NCBI GenBank assembly: GCA_013286165.1 | Contig: JABDGF010000004.1 | Location: 1-64,000 of the forward strand | From: Acidobacteriota bacterium | GTDB taxonomy: Bacteria; Acidobacteriota; Terriglobia; Acidiferrales; UBA7541 | Length of the DNA: 64,000 nt | Direction of reading: 5' to 3' | Part shown: one piece after another, positions 55,797 to 64,000 of the stretch | How the letters are laid out: every line of letters begins with the position of its first letter | Position numbering within the stretch: the first letter of the stretch is position 1 | Notes under the pieces: generated by a model | The model's input: the letters and a program-made list of their open reading frames with translations, nothing else | What the model was told of the DNA's origin: nothing | Databases searched by the model: none | Program-made: the position numbers and the translations under genes

Positions 55797-56528
55797 ATGG
55801 CCGACGAACCCAAGAAGCCCGACTCTTTTCGCCCACAGGACCCGCACATCCCTGGCGTTACGGACAATCCCAAGCGCGAACAGGAAGCGGAAAAGCTCCG
55901 AAAGCTCGCCGAGAAAGCGCAGCGCGGTGCATCGTCGTCTTCACCCGCCATCTCGCCCGCGCTCATCGGCATCATCGTTGGAATTATCGCGGTGGTCGGC
56001 CTCGCGTATGTTGGCGTGAAATGGTGGGAGACGCAGCGCGCGCTGAAGCAGGCGGAAAATCCGCCGGTCGCCGCCGGCACAACGGATTTGCCGCCGACAA
56101 ACACCACTGTGGCCGACTTGCCGTTTGGACCCGGCCCCGTCGCCACCACCGCTGAACTCTCGAAGGAGTGGTCGTCGAAGCGCTTCATCTTTCGCGCGCC
56201 GCAGACCGCCGATAACATCCCTGCCGTCGTGATCAAGCTTCCGAATAATGTTTATTGGGGCGTTTCGCTGCGCGAGCCGTTTGGCACCTGCGAAATGGAA
56301 TACGTCACCGACACCGAAAAAATCAGCGCCGTGTACCGCTTCCAGGCCGAACATCCGATGATCGGAGATCCGTGCACCAAAGCCGTTTTCGATTTGTTGA
56401 AGTACGGACCCGCTCCCGGCGGAGTCGTCCGCGGCGAAACCGTCAGCGGCCAGGCCGTCCGCCCTCCAATCGCGATTCAAATGGTCGTGAAAGGCAAAGA
56501 CGTGGTCGCCGTGAAAATCGAAGAGTAG
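55797..56528 (+). CDS. Single-span membrane protein with possible Rieske-like domain
   Basis: 243-residue protein with a charged cytoplasmic N-terminus, one transmembrane helix (LIGIIVGIIAVVGLAYVG, about 56-73), a Pro-rich linker and a folded C-terminal domain (about 115-243). That domain (LREPFGTCEMEYVT, then DPCTKAVFDLLKYGPAPGG) resembles the end of Rieske domains, where FDL..G.V..GPAP follows the second Cys-His ligand pair, but the ligands CxH and CxxH are absent. A cluster-less Rieske relative is therefore an inference, and the function is unknown. ATG 55797 is chosen because the 5' neighbour ends at 55684. Convergent with the DUF962 gene. Confidence 0.6.
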   Translation: MADEPKKPDSFRPQDPHIPGVTDNPKREQEAEKLRKLAEKAQRGASSSSPAISPALIGIIVGIIAVVGLAYVGVKWWETQRALKQAENPPVAAGTTDLPPTNTTVADLPFGPGPVATTAELSKEWSSKRFIFRAPQTADNIPAVVIKLPNNVYWGVSLREPFGTCEMEYVTDTEKISAVYRFQAEHPMIGDPCTKAVFDLLKYGPAPGGVVRGETVSGQAVRPPIAIQMVVKGKDVVAVKIEE

Positions 56529-56549
56529 AAAGTTTTCCAGCGTGTCACG

Positions 56550-56900
56550 TCAACTCGCAACCGGTTTCGCTAAAGCCTCACTCGCGCAGCGCTTCACCTC
56601 GTCACCCATTCTCCCCGATAGCACCATCGCCACCATCTTCTGATCCGCCGCAAAACTCCAGAGCGGATGCCCAAATGTCGCCGGCGTATTGTGCTCCACG
56701 AAAAAATGCGAGAACCACGCCAGCGCGTACGGCACCGCGAGCGCCGCAAGAATGAACCATGGCCGCCGGAACACGATCGCCAGCACGAGGATCATCCACC
56801 CCGTTAGCGTGCCGATCGTGTGAATCGCGCGCGTCATCGGATCGCGATGCGCCAGCACGTAGAAGCTCCAGAATTCGCGGAACGTCTTAGGCGTCTCCAT
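56550..56900 (-). CDS. DUF962/Mpo1-like membrane protein
   Basis: Small membrane protein of the DUF962 family related to yeast Mpo1, whose members oxidise long-chain hydroxy fatty acids in eukaryotes; the bacterial role is unknown. 116 residues: FREFWSFYVLAHRDPMTRAI (about 8-27), two hydrophobic segments (MILVLAIVFRRPWFILAALA) and the family's conserved AWFSHFFVEHNTPATFGHPL (about 61-80) with the His and Glu residues used in the iron site of Mpo1. ATG 56900. It lies downstream of the DUF4382 gene but behind a terminator. Confidence 0.85.
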   Translation of the reverse strand: METPKTFREFWSFYVLAHRDPMTRAIHTIGTLTGWMILVLAIVFRRPWFILAALAVPYALAWFSHFFVEHNTPATFGHPLWSFAADQKMVAMVLSGRMGDEVKRCASEALAKPVAS

Positions 56901-56941
56901 GCCGCGGAGTGTAGCGCCGCCCCTGCGCTCCCTTCAAACAC

Positions 56942-56978
56942 AAAAAAGCGGGCCCGCATCGCTGGGATGCAAGCCCGC
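56942..56978 (-). terminator. Intrinsic terminator of the DUF4382 gene
   Basis: On the minus strand GCGGGC (56978-56973) pairs with GCCCGC (56953-56948), with an inner GCATC/GATGC stem (56956-56970), then TTTTTTG. The plus strand also shows a T tract, so it could work both ways. Confidence 0.75.
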
Positions 56979-57026
56979 CGTTTTGTTTGTTTGGCCGTTG
57001 TCTCGAGTTATAAATCGTATGAAAAA

Positions 57027-58430
57027 TTAATTCGAAGAAGCGGTGAGCCCCTCCACCGACCGCGCCACCATCACCGGCGATCCCGTCGCAGGATCTTCCA
57101 AAATGAATCCCACCACGCGAATCGAAATCGGTGACGCGCCGCTGAGCGCCGAAAGCCCGCTCAGGTTAATGAAGTTCGTATCGTTGGTCGTCAGCACAGG
57201 AAGCGGTTGCGGCAACAGCACGCCCGCGGTCCAATCGTCGGTCAGCGAGAACGAACCCGCGTTGCCATTCTGAATCACCGTGCTGCCGGGAACCCACGTG
57301 CCGGCCTGCCCTTGCCGCTGAAGCACGACGCGCTTCACCGCCAGCTGACTTTCGCCGTTCGTCGTGGTCAGCGATCCGGAAATTCCGACGCGCTGTCCCG
57401 CCGCGAGCGCCGAGTTGTTGAAGAGCAGGGTGGTGAGCGGCAGGTTGATATGTTCGATGTGATAGTTCTCGCTGCCGTTCAGGCTGAGCGTTTCGATCTG
57501 CCCGTCGCTGATGCCATTGATCGCGGGCAATTCGTCTCGCACGTAAAGGTCGGCCGCCGTGGCGCCGCCCGACGGTGGGCGAACGCTCGTCAGCAAGCCA
57601 TCCAGGTAAAACTTGTTCATCGACACCACGTCGATCTCCGACGCGTCGATGTTGTGCGTCACCGGATCGATCGTGCCCGAGACTGCAACGATCGTGTCCG
57701 TCGTGAATGTGTTCATCGCGATCGTCGGATCGTCGAGCACCGTGCTGTCGCTCGTCGTCACCGTCCACTGCCGCCCGTGCGGCCCCTGAATGTTGAACGT
57801 GTTCGCGCCCGTTACGCCGATCACGCCGCCCATGAATTCGTCGATGGGGATTTCGTCGGTGAGCGCGTTTTTGAGCGCCACTTCAAACACCGGATTCACC
57901 GCGCCTGTGATCTGCCCGTTCGCATCCGTTGCAAGCGATTGCCGCAGATCGAATTCCATGCGCAGGCCGAATAGATCGGAACTCGTGACGCTCACCGGCT
58001 GATTGAAATTCACCGTTACGCTGTTTGTCGAAAGCGTGCCGTCGATCGTGCTCACCGCCGGCGGATTCACCGTCGTGTCGATGTAACCGATCACGGGCGC
58101 GGAGATCGTGATTGTCGCGGAGGAATAGGTGCCCGTCGGAACCGACGTCAGATCGAGAAGCTGGTGCAAACCGCTCAGTTTTGCAAAATCCACTACGGCC
58201 GGCTGCGTCAGCACGCTCACGTTCGTCGTGCCGTTGTTGAGCGTGATGCCGGTCACTGTAACTTCGCACGAAACCACGCTGGGAAGCGGCGCGTCCGTGC
58301 CGATGCTGTACACCGAAGCTTGCTCCTGCGTTGGCGGCGTGGACGATCCGCCTCCACCGCCGCTGCAACTGGATAGTCCTACTGCTGATAAGATTGCGAT
58401 GAACACACCCGTAGCTTTCGAGTAACGCAT
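57027..58430 (-). CDS. DUF4382 domain lipoprotein
   Basis: Probable surface lipoprotein. Lipobox LSSC near residue 22 (VGLSSCSGGGGGSS) then a Gly/Ser linker. The DUF4382 domain (about 38-175) begins ASVYSIGTDAPLPSVVSCEV and includes LQQLLDLTSV-like HQLLDLTSVPTGTYSSATIT. The C-terminal 280 residues are beta-rich, with repeats of SLNGSEN and GISGSLTTTNGESQ character. 467 residues. Such proteins are frequent in Acidobacteriota; function unknown. Transcribed alone, ending at the terminator 56942-56978. Confidence 0.85.
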   Translation of the reverse strand: MRYSKATGVFIAILSAVGLSSCSGGGGGSSTPPTQEQASVYSIGTDAPLPSVVSCEVTVTGITLNNGTTNVSVLTQPAVVDFAKLSGLHQLLDLTSVPTGTYSSATITISAPVIGYIDTTVNPPAVSTIDGTLSTNSVTVNFNQPVSVTSSDLFGLRMEFDLRQSLATDANGQITGAVNPVFEVALKNALTDEIPIDEFMGGVIGVTGANTFNIQGPHGRQWTVTTSDSTVLDDPTIAMNTFTTDTIVAVSGTIDPVTHNIDASEIDVVSMNKFYLDGLLTSVRPPSGGATAADLYVRDELPAINGISDGQIETLSLNGSENYHIEHINLPLTTLLFNNSALAAGQRVGISGSLTTTNGESQLAVKRVVLQRQGQAGTWVPGSTVIQNGNAGSFSLTDDWTAGVLLPQPLPVLTTNDTNFINLSGLSALSGASPISIRVVGFILEDPATGSPVMVARSVEGLTASSN

Positions 58431-58734
58431 TGCGTTTCTCCTTATGATGACGGACCGGTATGAAATGCCGGACTTCTAGGCCCCGAAATACCTGCGTGTG
58501 GAACCCACCGCGTGTGGAATAGTTTCGATAAATTTCGCGGAATCTGAATCGCTACCCGGCCGCTCGGTATCACGCGCGTGCAACAATTTGTTCGCTTTTG
58601 CATCGCCTTCGCGCCGAATTGGCTCTTGGCCCGCACGAGCCCTCCTTGCTGCGCTTCCACCGGCGGTTTATCATTGTGGATTCAATCTTTCATCGCTGAC
58701 GCGACTGAAGAGCTTCGCACTCAAAAGGGAACTG
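58431..58734. other. Divergent intergenic region upstream of mrp
   Basis: 304 bases between the divergent DUF4382 and mrp genes. It must hold both promoters but I see no convincing pair. A plus-strand open frame from 58498 in phase with mrp lacks similarity to the family and is not taken as coding. Confidence 0.4.
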
Positions 58735-59592
58735 ATGCCTCCGGGACACGCACACGGAACACCGAACGCGCCAACGCTGGAAAAAAAGCCGCCCATCGCA
58801 GGCGTGAAAAATCTCGTCGCTGTCGCCAGCGGAAAGGGCGGCGTGGGTAAGACCACCGTCGCCGTGAACGTCGCGCTCGCCTTGAAATCGATGGGCTACT
58901 CCGTCGGCCTGATGGATGCGGACGTGTACGGCCCCAACGTGCCTGTGATGCTCGGCACAAACGAGCAGCCGCAAGCCGTGAACGACAAGACCATCATCCC
59001 CATCACCACGCACGGCCTGAAAATGATCTCGATGGGCCTGCTCAACCCCGGCGACCGGCCGCTCGTGTGGCGCGGCCCGATGCTGCACAGCGTGATTCAG
59101 CAATTTCTGCGCAGCGTGCAGTGGGGCGAGCTGGATTATCTGCTCGTCGATTTGCCGCCGGGCACGGGTGACGTGCAGCTTTCGCTGATTCAGAGCGTCG
59201 CGGTCACCGGCGCCGTCGTCGTCACCACGCCGTCGATCGTCGCGCTTGCCGACGTCCGCAAAGCCGTCGAAATGTTCCGCCAGGTCAACGTCGAAATTCT
59301 CGGCGTCGTCGAAAACATGAGCTACTTCGCGTGCCCGCACTGCAATGGCCGCATCGACGTCTTCGGCCACGGCGAAGGCCAGCACATGGCCGAATCGTTT
59401 CGCGTCCCATTTCTTGGGGAGATTGAGATCGACCCGCAGATTCGCATCGGCGGAGACACGGGGAAGCCCGTTGCGTCGCTGGGCGAAGACGCGCCGGGTG
59501 GCAAGAGCATTTTCAACGTTGCGCGCCGGCTCGTTGAACGGCTCGATCAGGTGAACGCGGCAGCCGCTGGACCTGTGGTTCAGATCCTTTAG
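58735..59592 (+). CDS. mrp: Mrp/NBP35 family iron-sulfur carrier ATPase
   Basis: P-loop ATPase that carries and delivers [4Fe-4S] clusters. ATG 58735 follows AAAAGGGAACTG. Deviant Walker A VASGKGGVGKTTVAVNVALA (about 32-51), then GLMDADVYGPNVPVMLG, LLVDLPPGTGDVQLSLIQSV (about 137-156) and the CPHC cluster-binding pair (about 200-203, in FACPHCNGRIDVFG). 285 residues, the standard short form without a DUF59 domain. Precedes a gamma-carbonic-anhydrase-like gene and hisS in a tightly packed run, suggesting cotranscription without an obvious functional link. Confidence 0.95.
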   Translation: MPPGHAHGTPNAPTLEKKPPIAGVKNLVAVASGKGGVGKTTVAVNVALALKSMGYSVGLMDADVYGPNVPVMLGTNEQPQAVNDKTIIPITTHGLKMISMGLLNPGDRPLVWRGPMLHSVIQQFLRSVQWGELDYLLVDLPPGTGDVQLSLIQSVAVTGAVVVTTPSIVALADVRKAVEMFRQVNVEILGVVENMSYFACPHCNGRIDVFGHGEGQHMAESFRVPFLGEIEIDPQIRIGGDTGKPVASLGEDAPGGKSIFNVARRLVERLDQVNAAAAGPVVQIL

Positions 59593-59610
59593 TTCGAGAA
59601 CGAGGGAAAT

Positions 59611-60129
59611 TTGATTCGACCCTACCGCGGACGCATGCCCCAGATCGCCGCCACCGCCTACGTGGATCCGGCGGCCGTGATCATCGGTGACGTGGTGCTC
59701 GGCGAGCACTCGAGCGTGTGGCCCTGCGCCGTGATTCGCGGCGACGTGCATTACATCCGCATCGGCGCGCGCTCCAATGTGCAGGATAATTCCGTGCTGC
59801 ACGTGATGCGCGATACGAACCCGCTCGTGCTCGGCGACAACGTCACCGTCGGCCACAGCGTCACGCTGCACGGCTGCACCATCGAATCGCGCTGCCTGAT
59901 CGGAATGGGTAGCATCATTTTGAATGGTGTTGTGATCGGCACCGGCTCGATCGTCGCCGCGGGCACATTGATTCCGGAGCGCACCGTGATCCCTCCGGGC
60001 AGCCTCGTGATGGGCTCGCCCGGCAAGGTCCGCCGCCCACTCACCGACGAGGACCAAGCCTCCATCGACCGCTACGCGCAAAATTATTTCGAGTACAAAG
60101 AAATCTACAGGGCCGAGCCGACTGCGTAA
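59611..60129 (+). CDS. Gamma-class carbonic anhydrase-like protein
   Basis: Left-handed beta-helix (hexapeptide repeat) protein, similar to YrdA/PaaY and gamma carbonic anhydrases. TTG at 59611 follows GAGGGAAAT and gives 172 residues. The hexapeptide pattern is VWPCAVIRGDVHYIRIGARS, VQDNSVLHVM, VTVGHSVTLHGCTIESRCLI (about 83-102). Histidines in VLHV, VGHS and LHGCT could form the zinc site of the trimer. Whether it hydrates CO2 is uncertain: many relatives are catalytically inactive or act on other substrates. Its stop shares a base with the hisS start. Confidence 0.85.
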   Translation: MIRPYRGRMPQIAATAYVDPAAVIIGDVVLGEHSSVWPCAVIRGDVHYIRIGARSNVQDNSVLHVMRDTNPLVLGDNVTVGHSVTLHGCTIESRCLIGMGSIILNGVVIGTGSIVAAGTLIPERTVIPPGSLVMGSPGKVRRPLTDEDQASIDRYAQNYFEYKEIYRAEPTA

Positions 60130-61451
60130 TGAACGAGAAGAAACAATTTCGAGCCATTAAAGGGACGCGTGACATCACGCCGCCAGATTCAGCGCTTTGG
60201 AACTGGTTTGAGCGCACCGCGCGCGACACTTTTGAAAGCTTCAATTTCCGCGAAATTCGTCTGCCAATCTTCGAGGAGACGTCGCTCTTCGCTCGCTCCG
60301 TCGGCGGCGAGACCGACATCGTCTCGAAGGAGATGTACACCTTCGCCGATCGGTCGAGTTCGGCCACGCCTGAGGGCGCGCCCGCCGATCCCGGCGATTT
60401 GATTTCGCTCCGTCCCGAAGCCACAGCCAGCACGATGCGCGCCTACATCGAGCACGGCATGCACGCGCTGCCCGGCAACGTGAAGCTCTACTACATCGGC
60501 CCGATGTTCCGCCGCGAACGCCCGCAGAAGGGCCGCTACCGCCAGTTCTACCAGATCGGCGCCGAAGTCCTCGGCTCGTCCGACGCGCCCGCCATCGACG
60601 CCGAAGTGATCGAGATGCTGATGCTGTTTTTCCAGCGCGTCGGCCTTACGCGCACCACGCTGTACATCAATTCGATTGGCGACAAGAATTGCCGCCCCGC
60701 CTACGTCGAACTGCTGCGCGCGGAACTCCAAAAAGTAAAAGAACAGCTGGGAGCAGACAGCCAGCGCCGCATCGATACGAATCCGCTTCGCGTACTCGAT
60801 TCCAAAGTTCCGCACGAACAGGAAATCATCGCGAAACTCCCGCGCATCGCCGACCACCTGTGCGACGCGTGCAAAGAAAACTACGCCGGCCTCAAGAGGG
60901 AACTCGCACTCCGCGGAATCACCTACGAAGAAAACTGGCGCCTCGTCCGCGGTCTCGACTACTACACGCGCACCACGTTCGAAGTGATCGCCGAAGGCCT
61001 CGGCTCGCAGAATGCCGTCTGCGGTGGCGGCCGCTACGACGGCCTTGTGGAATTGCTCGGCGGCCAGCCCACAAAAGGCATCGGCTTTGCCATCGGCAGC
61101 GACCGCTCGATTCTTTCCATCCAGGAATCGGGAAACTTGCCGCAGCTGCCCGGCCTCGACGTCTTCGTCGCGTGGATGGGCATGGACACGTACCCGACGG
61201 CCGTGAAAATCGCCCGCAGCCTCCGCGATGCAGGCTTCGACGTTGAGCTGCCCGCCGAAGAAATGAAATTCAAGAAGTTGCTCAACCTGGCGGACCGCCT
61301 CGGCGCCCGCTACGCCCTGATCATCGGCAGTGACGAAGTAGCGTCAGGGACGTTTACATTGAAACGGCTCTCGGATGCGGACCAAAAGAAGCTGAACGAA
61401 GCGAATTTGCTGGAAACTTTGCGAAGTGAAAGACGAGGAACACGTGCTTGA
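60129..61451 (+). CDS. hisS: Histidyl-tRNA synthetase
   Basis: Charges tRNA-His. 440 residues, class II. Starts [20 protein letters not shown] (about 6-25); motif 2 region [20 protein letters not shown] (about 119-138); HisA motifs RPEATAS (about 98) and [20 protein letters not shown] (about 275-294); motif 3 [12 protein letters not shown] (about 316). C-terminal anticodon domain from about 340. ATG 60129 overlaps the previous stop by one base. It overlaps aspS by several bases, and synthetase pairing is common in bacteria. Confidence 0.97.
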   Translation: MNEKKQFRAIKGTRDITPPDSALWNWFERTARDTFESFNFREIRLPIFEETSLFARSVGGETDIVSKEMYTFADRSSSATPEGAPADPGDLISLRPEATASTMRAYIEHGMHALPGNVKLYYIGPMFRRERPQKGRYRQFYQIGAEVLGSSDAPAIDAEVIEMLMLFFQRVGLTRTTLYINSIGDKNCRPAYVELLRAELQKVKEQLGADSQRRIDTNPLRVLDSKVPHEQEIIAKLPRIADHLCDACKENYAGLKRELALRGITYEENWRLVRGLDYYTRTTFEVIAEGLGSQNAVCGGGRYDGLVELLGGQPTKGIGFAIGSDRSILSIQESGNLPQLPGLDVFVAWMGMDTYPTAVKIARSLRDAGFDVELPAEEMKFKKLLNLADRLGARYALIIGSDEVASGTFTLKRLSDADQKKLNEANLLETLRSERRGTRA

Positions 61452-63222
61452 TACTTTGGGTGAACTAAAACGCACAAATTATTGCGGAGCTTTGCGCGCA
61501 TCCGACGCGGATAAAGAAGTAGTTCTCATGGGCTGGGTCCATCGCCGCCGCGACCTCGGCCAGCTGATCTTCATCGACCTGCGCGACCGCGCGGGCATCG
61601 CGCAAATCGTGTTCAATAAAGAACTCGACGGGGAAGCGCATAAGAAAGCCGAAGAGCTGCGCTCCGAATTCGTCGTCGCTGTGAAGGGGAAAGTCACGAA
61701 GCGCCAGAAGGCCAATCCCGACCTGCCCACCGGCGAAGTGGAAGTGATGGCCTCGTCGCTCTCGATCCTCAACACGTCGAAAACGCCGCCCTTCCAGATC
61801 GAAGACGAAGTCACCGCCAGCGAAGAAACGCGCCTGCGCTACCGCTATCTCGACCTGCGCCGCCCGAAGCTCCACAGCAATATCGAGCTGCGCCACCACA
61901 TCGTCCTCACGATGCGCAAGACGCTCAGCGACCTCGGCTTCTTCGAGATCGAAACGCCGCTGCTCACGCGCTCCACGCCCGAAGGCGCGCGCGACTGCCT
62001 CGTCCCCAGCCGCATCCATCACGGCCAGTTCTACGCGCTGCCGCAGTCGCCACAAATTTTCAAACAGATCCTGATGATCTCCGGCATGGACCGCTACTTC
62101 CAAATCTGCAAATGCATCCGCGACGAAGATTTCAGAGCCGACCGCCAGCTCGAATTCACGCAGCTCGACCTTGAAATGTCGTTCCCGCGTCAGGAAGATA
62201 TTTTCCACATAATCGAGCAGGTCATGGTCGCAACGCTTGGCGTGATCGGCGTGAAAGCCACCGCGCCCTTCCGCCATCTTGATTACAAAGTCGCGCTCGC
62301 AAAGTACGGCTCCGACAAACCCGACCTGCGCTTCGGCATGGAACTGCACAACGTCACGCCGCACTTCGAGCCCGCGCGCGAGACCTTCAAATTTGAAGGT
62401 AACATCCAGGCCGTCGTCGCGCCCGGTGCTGCCGCGTGGTCGCGCAAGCAGATCGACGAACTCGTCGAAGCAGGGAAGGCCGCCGGAGCGAAGGGCGTTT
62501 ACACCGTGAAAGTCACCGCCGAAGGCATCACCTCGGCGCTCGAAAAAAATCTCGGCGCAGACGGGCTCAAAAAACTCGTCGAAGCGCTCGGCGCGAAACC
62601 TGGCGATCTGATCGTCGCCGCATCATCGAAGGACCAGATTCCTCACACTGATACCTCGCTCAACGTCGGCGGCGCGCTTCGCCTTTACCTCGGCGACAAA
62701 CTCAACCTCATCGACCGCTCCAAGTGGGAGTTCGCGTGGATCACCGGCTTCGCGCTGTTTGAATGGAGCGAGCGCGATAAACGCTGGGTCAGCGCGCAGC
62801 ACCCGTTCACCGGAATCTACGAGGAAGACATCGAGAAACTCGAAACCGCGCCGTGGGAGTGCCGCTCGAAGGGCTACGACCTCGTGCTCAACGGCAACGA
62901 ACTCGGCTCCGGCTCGATTCGAATTCACCGGCAAGACGTGCAGGCGCGCATGTTCAAAGCGCTCGGTCTCTCGGACGAAACGGCTCGCCACCGCTTCGGC
63001 TTTTTCCTGGACGCGCTTACCTACGGTACGCCTCCGCACGGCGGCATCGCGCTCGGCATCGACCGCATCGCCATGCTGCTCGCCGGCGAAAAATCGCTGC
63101 GCGACGTGATCGCGTTCCCGAAAACCACCAAGGCCCAGGACCTGATGTCCGAAGCACCCTCGAGCGTCGATCCCGACCAGCTCGACGAACTCGGCATTCA
63201 GATCAAGCCGGAAGTGAAGTAA
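61444..63222 (+). CDS. aspS: Aspartyl-tRNA synthetase (bacterial type)
   Basis: Charges tRNA-Asp. I choose GTG at 61444 ([20 protein letters not shown]), whose ribosome binding site GAGGAA is only three bases away; GTG 61426 adds six residues and is the alternative. Anticodon OB fold about 15-120 with [20 protein letters not shown]; the Leu after RRRD is typical of discriminating enzymes rather than those charging tRNA-Asn (inference). Motif 2 [20 protein letters not shown] (about 220-240), GAD insertion domain about 290-405, motif 3 [14 protein letters not shown] (about 538-551). 592 residues. Overlaps the end of hisS by eight bases. Confidence 0.95.
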   Translation: MLDTLGELKRTNYCGALRASDADKEVVLMGWVHRRRDLGQLIFIDLRDRAGIAQIVFNKELDGEAHKKAEELRSEFVVAVKGKVTKRQKANPDLPTGEVEVMASSLSILNTSKTPPFQIEDEVTASEETRLRYRYLDLRRPKLHSNIELRHHIVLTMRKTLSDLGFFEIETPLLTRSTPEGARDCLVPSRIHHGQFYALPQSPQIFKQILMISGMDRYFQICKCIRDEDFRADRQLEFTQLDLEMSFPRQEDIFHIIEQVMVATLGVIGVKATAPFRHLDYKVALAKYGSDKPDLRFGMELHNVTPHFEPARETFKFEGNIQAVVAPGAAAWSRKQIDELVEAGKAAGAKGVYTVKVTAEGITSALEKNLGADGLKKLVEALGAKPGDLIVAASSKDQIPHTDTSLNVGGALRLYLGDKLNLIDRSKWEFAWITGFALFEWSERDKRWVSAQHPFTGIYEEDIEKLETAPWECRSKGYDLVLNGNELGSGSIRIHRQDVQARMFKALGLSDETARHRFGFFLDALTYGTPPHGGIALGIDRIAMLLAGEKSLRDVIAFPKTTKAQDLMSEAPSSVDPDQLDELGIQIKPEVK

Positions 63223-63321
63223 CCTGTCGCGCGTGTTTCGATGTGAAACGCGGCCGCGAGCGCCGAAAGTGTTTCAGAACGAGATGGCGCGCGACTTGCA
63301 CTTGTTTTTACGGGCCTAACG

Positions 63322-64000
63322 ATGAGCCGCATACGCATTCTTCCGGAAAACGTCGCCAATAAAATCGCCGCCGGCGAAGTTGTCGAACGCCCCGCGTCGG
63401 TCGTAAAGGAGCTCCTCGAAAACGCGCTCGACGCCGGCGCGAAATCGATCCGCATCGAAGTTGAATCCGGCGGCAAGCGCCTGATCCGCATCACCGACGA
63501 CGGCTGTGGCATGAACCCGGACGATTCGCTGCTCGCCTTCGAGCGCCACGCCACCTCGAAAATCCGCGGCGCGGAAGACCTGCTCTCGATCGCCACGCTC
63601 GGCTTCCGCGGTGAAGCGCTTCCGACGATCGCCGCCGTCTCGCGTCTCGTGCTTGAAACGCGCGCCACCGAAGAAGACGCCGGGACGCGCGTCGAATTCG
63701 CCGGAGGCAAGCTCGTCAGCGTGAAGCCCGCCGGCGCGCCTTCCGGCACCTCCATCACCGTCAGCGATATTTTTTACGCCGTCCCCGCGCGCCGCAAATT
63801 CCTGAAGTCCGAAACCACCGAACTCGGCCACATCGCCTCGCTCGTCACGCACTACGCGCTCGCGCATCCCGAAGTTCACTTCGTCTTGAAAACTCCCACA
63901 CAAGACATTCTCGACTGCGCTCCCGTCGAACGTCTCGCCGATCGCGTTTATCAAATCTTCGGCCGCCAGGCGCTCGAAGAACTCACCGAAATTCCGTTCA
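63322..64000 (+). CDS. mutL: DNA mismatch repair protein MutL, 5' part
   Basis: GHL-ATPase that couples MutS recognition to repair. The partial gene begins at ATG 63322 (MSRIRILPENVANKIAAGEV) with the conserved N-motif VVKELLENALDAGA (about 27-40), G1-box ITDDGCGMN (about 56-64) and TLGFRGEALPTIAAVS (about 92-107), all intact. About 226 residues are in the window, covering the ATP-binding N-terminal domain; the C-terminal endonuclease domain, if present, lies beyond. Starts 99 bases after aspS; this gap is short and I see no terminator. Confidence 0.97.
   Translation, partial: MSRIRILPENVANKIAAGEVVERPASVVKELLENALDAGAKSIRIEVESGGKRLIRITDDGCGMNPDDSLLAFERHATSKIRGAEDLLSIATLGFRGEALPTIAAVSRLVLETRATEEDAGTRVEFAGGKLVSVKPAGAPSGTSITVSDIFYAVPARRKFLKSETTELGHIASLVTHYALAHPEVHFVLKTPTQDILDCAPVERLADRVYQIFGRQALEELTEIPF

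Overview
The window looks like a chromosomal segment of a high-GC Acidobacteriota bacterium (Terriglobia-like). This is inferred from protein families rather than from an rRNA gene, which is absent. Supporting signs are a serine/threonine kinase fused to WD40/TolB-like repeats, DUF4382 and DUF4097 surface proteins, a PadR regulator paired with a prefix-domain membrane protein, a PilZ-like protein of the RRSTRI type, and the makeup of the translation proteins. No tRNA, rRNA, CRISPR array, insertion sequence or prophage was seen.

Layout. 1-6.8 kb: the 5' part of a 2-oxoacid:ferredoxin oxidoreductase alpha subunit (minus strand, with an apparent frameshift), a DedA-type membrane protein, a PilZ-like protein, the SOS repressor lexA, a bactofilin, and an isolated OLD-family nuclease whose codon use differs from its neighbours. 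6.8-12.3 kb: translation genes rplM-rpsI, rpsB-tsf and pyrH-frr, then a methyltransferase. 12.4-15.6 kb (minus): a large secreted DUF3857/transglutaminase/TPR protein. 16.0-37.7 kb: one uninterrupted str-S10-spc-alpha cluster on the plus strand, from a strong promoter at 16039-16067 to a strong terminator at 37661-37704. It carries rpsL, rpsG, fusA, tuf, 25 further ribosomal protein genes, secY, adk, map, infA, rpmJ and rpoA. It also holds an unrecognised small basic Cys/His protein gene (23929-24273) between rplB and rpsS, the most interesting new gene candidate in the window.

37.7-50.5 kb is mostly minus-strand accessory and housekeeping genes: DUF1697, an M61 peptidase, VanZ-like, guaB, a PadR module with a repeated operator-like site, a Tat-exported unknown protein, a YheT hydrolase, an M24 peptidase and a Ser/Thr kinase with a periplasmic beta-propeller. 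Short palindromes with three-base loops sit in several intergenic gaps here. 50.6-58.4 kb: secA, DUF4097, small unknowns, a possible Rieske-like remnant, DUF962 and DUF4382. 58.7-64 kb: mrp (Fe-S carrier), a gamma-carbonic-anhydrase-like protein, hisS, aspS and the 5' part of mutL, closely packed on the plus strand.

Together the genes make a translation, secretion and tRNA-charging core (ribosomal proteins, EF-G, EF-Tu, EF-Ts, RRF, IF-1, SecY, SecA, HisRS, AspRS) with DNA repair (lexA, mutL) and envelope or signalling functions around it. Promoters, terminators and hairpins were found by eye from sequence pattern and spacing; none was computed.
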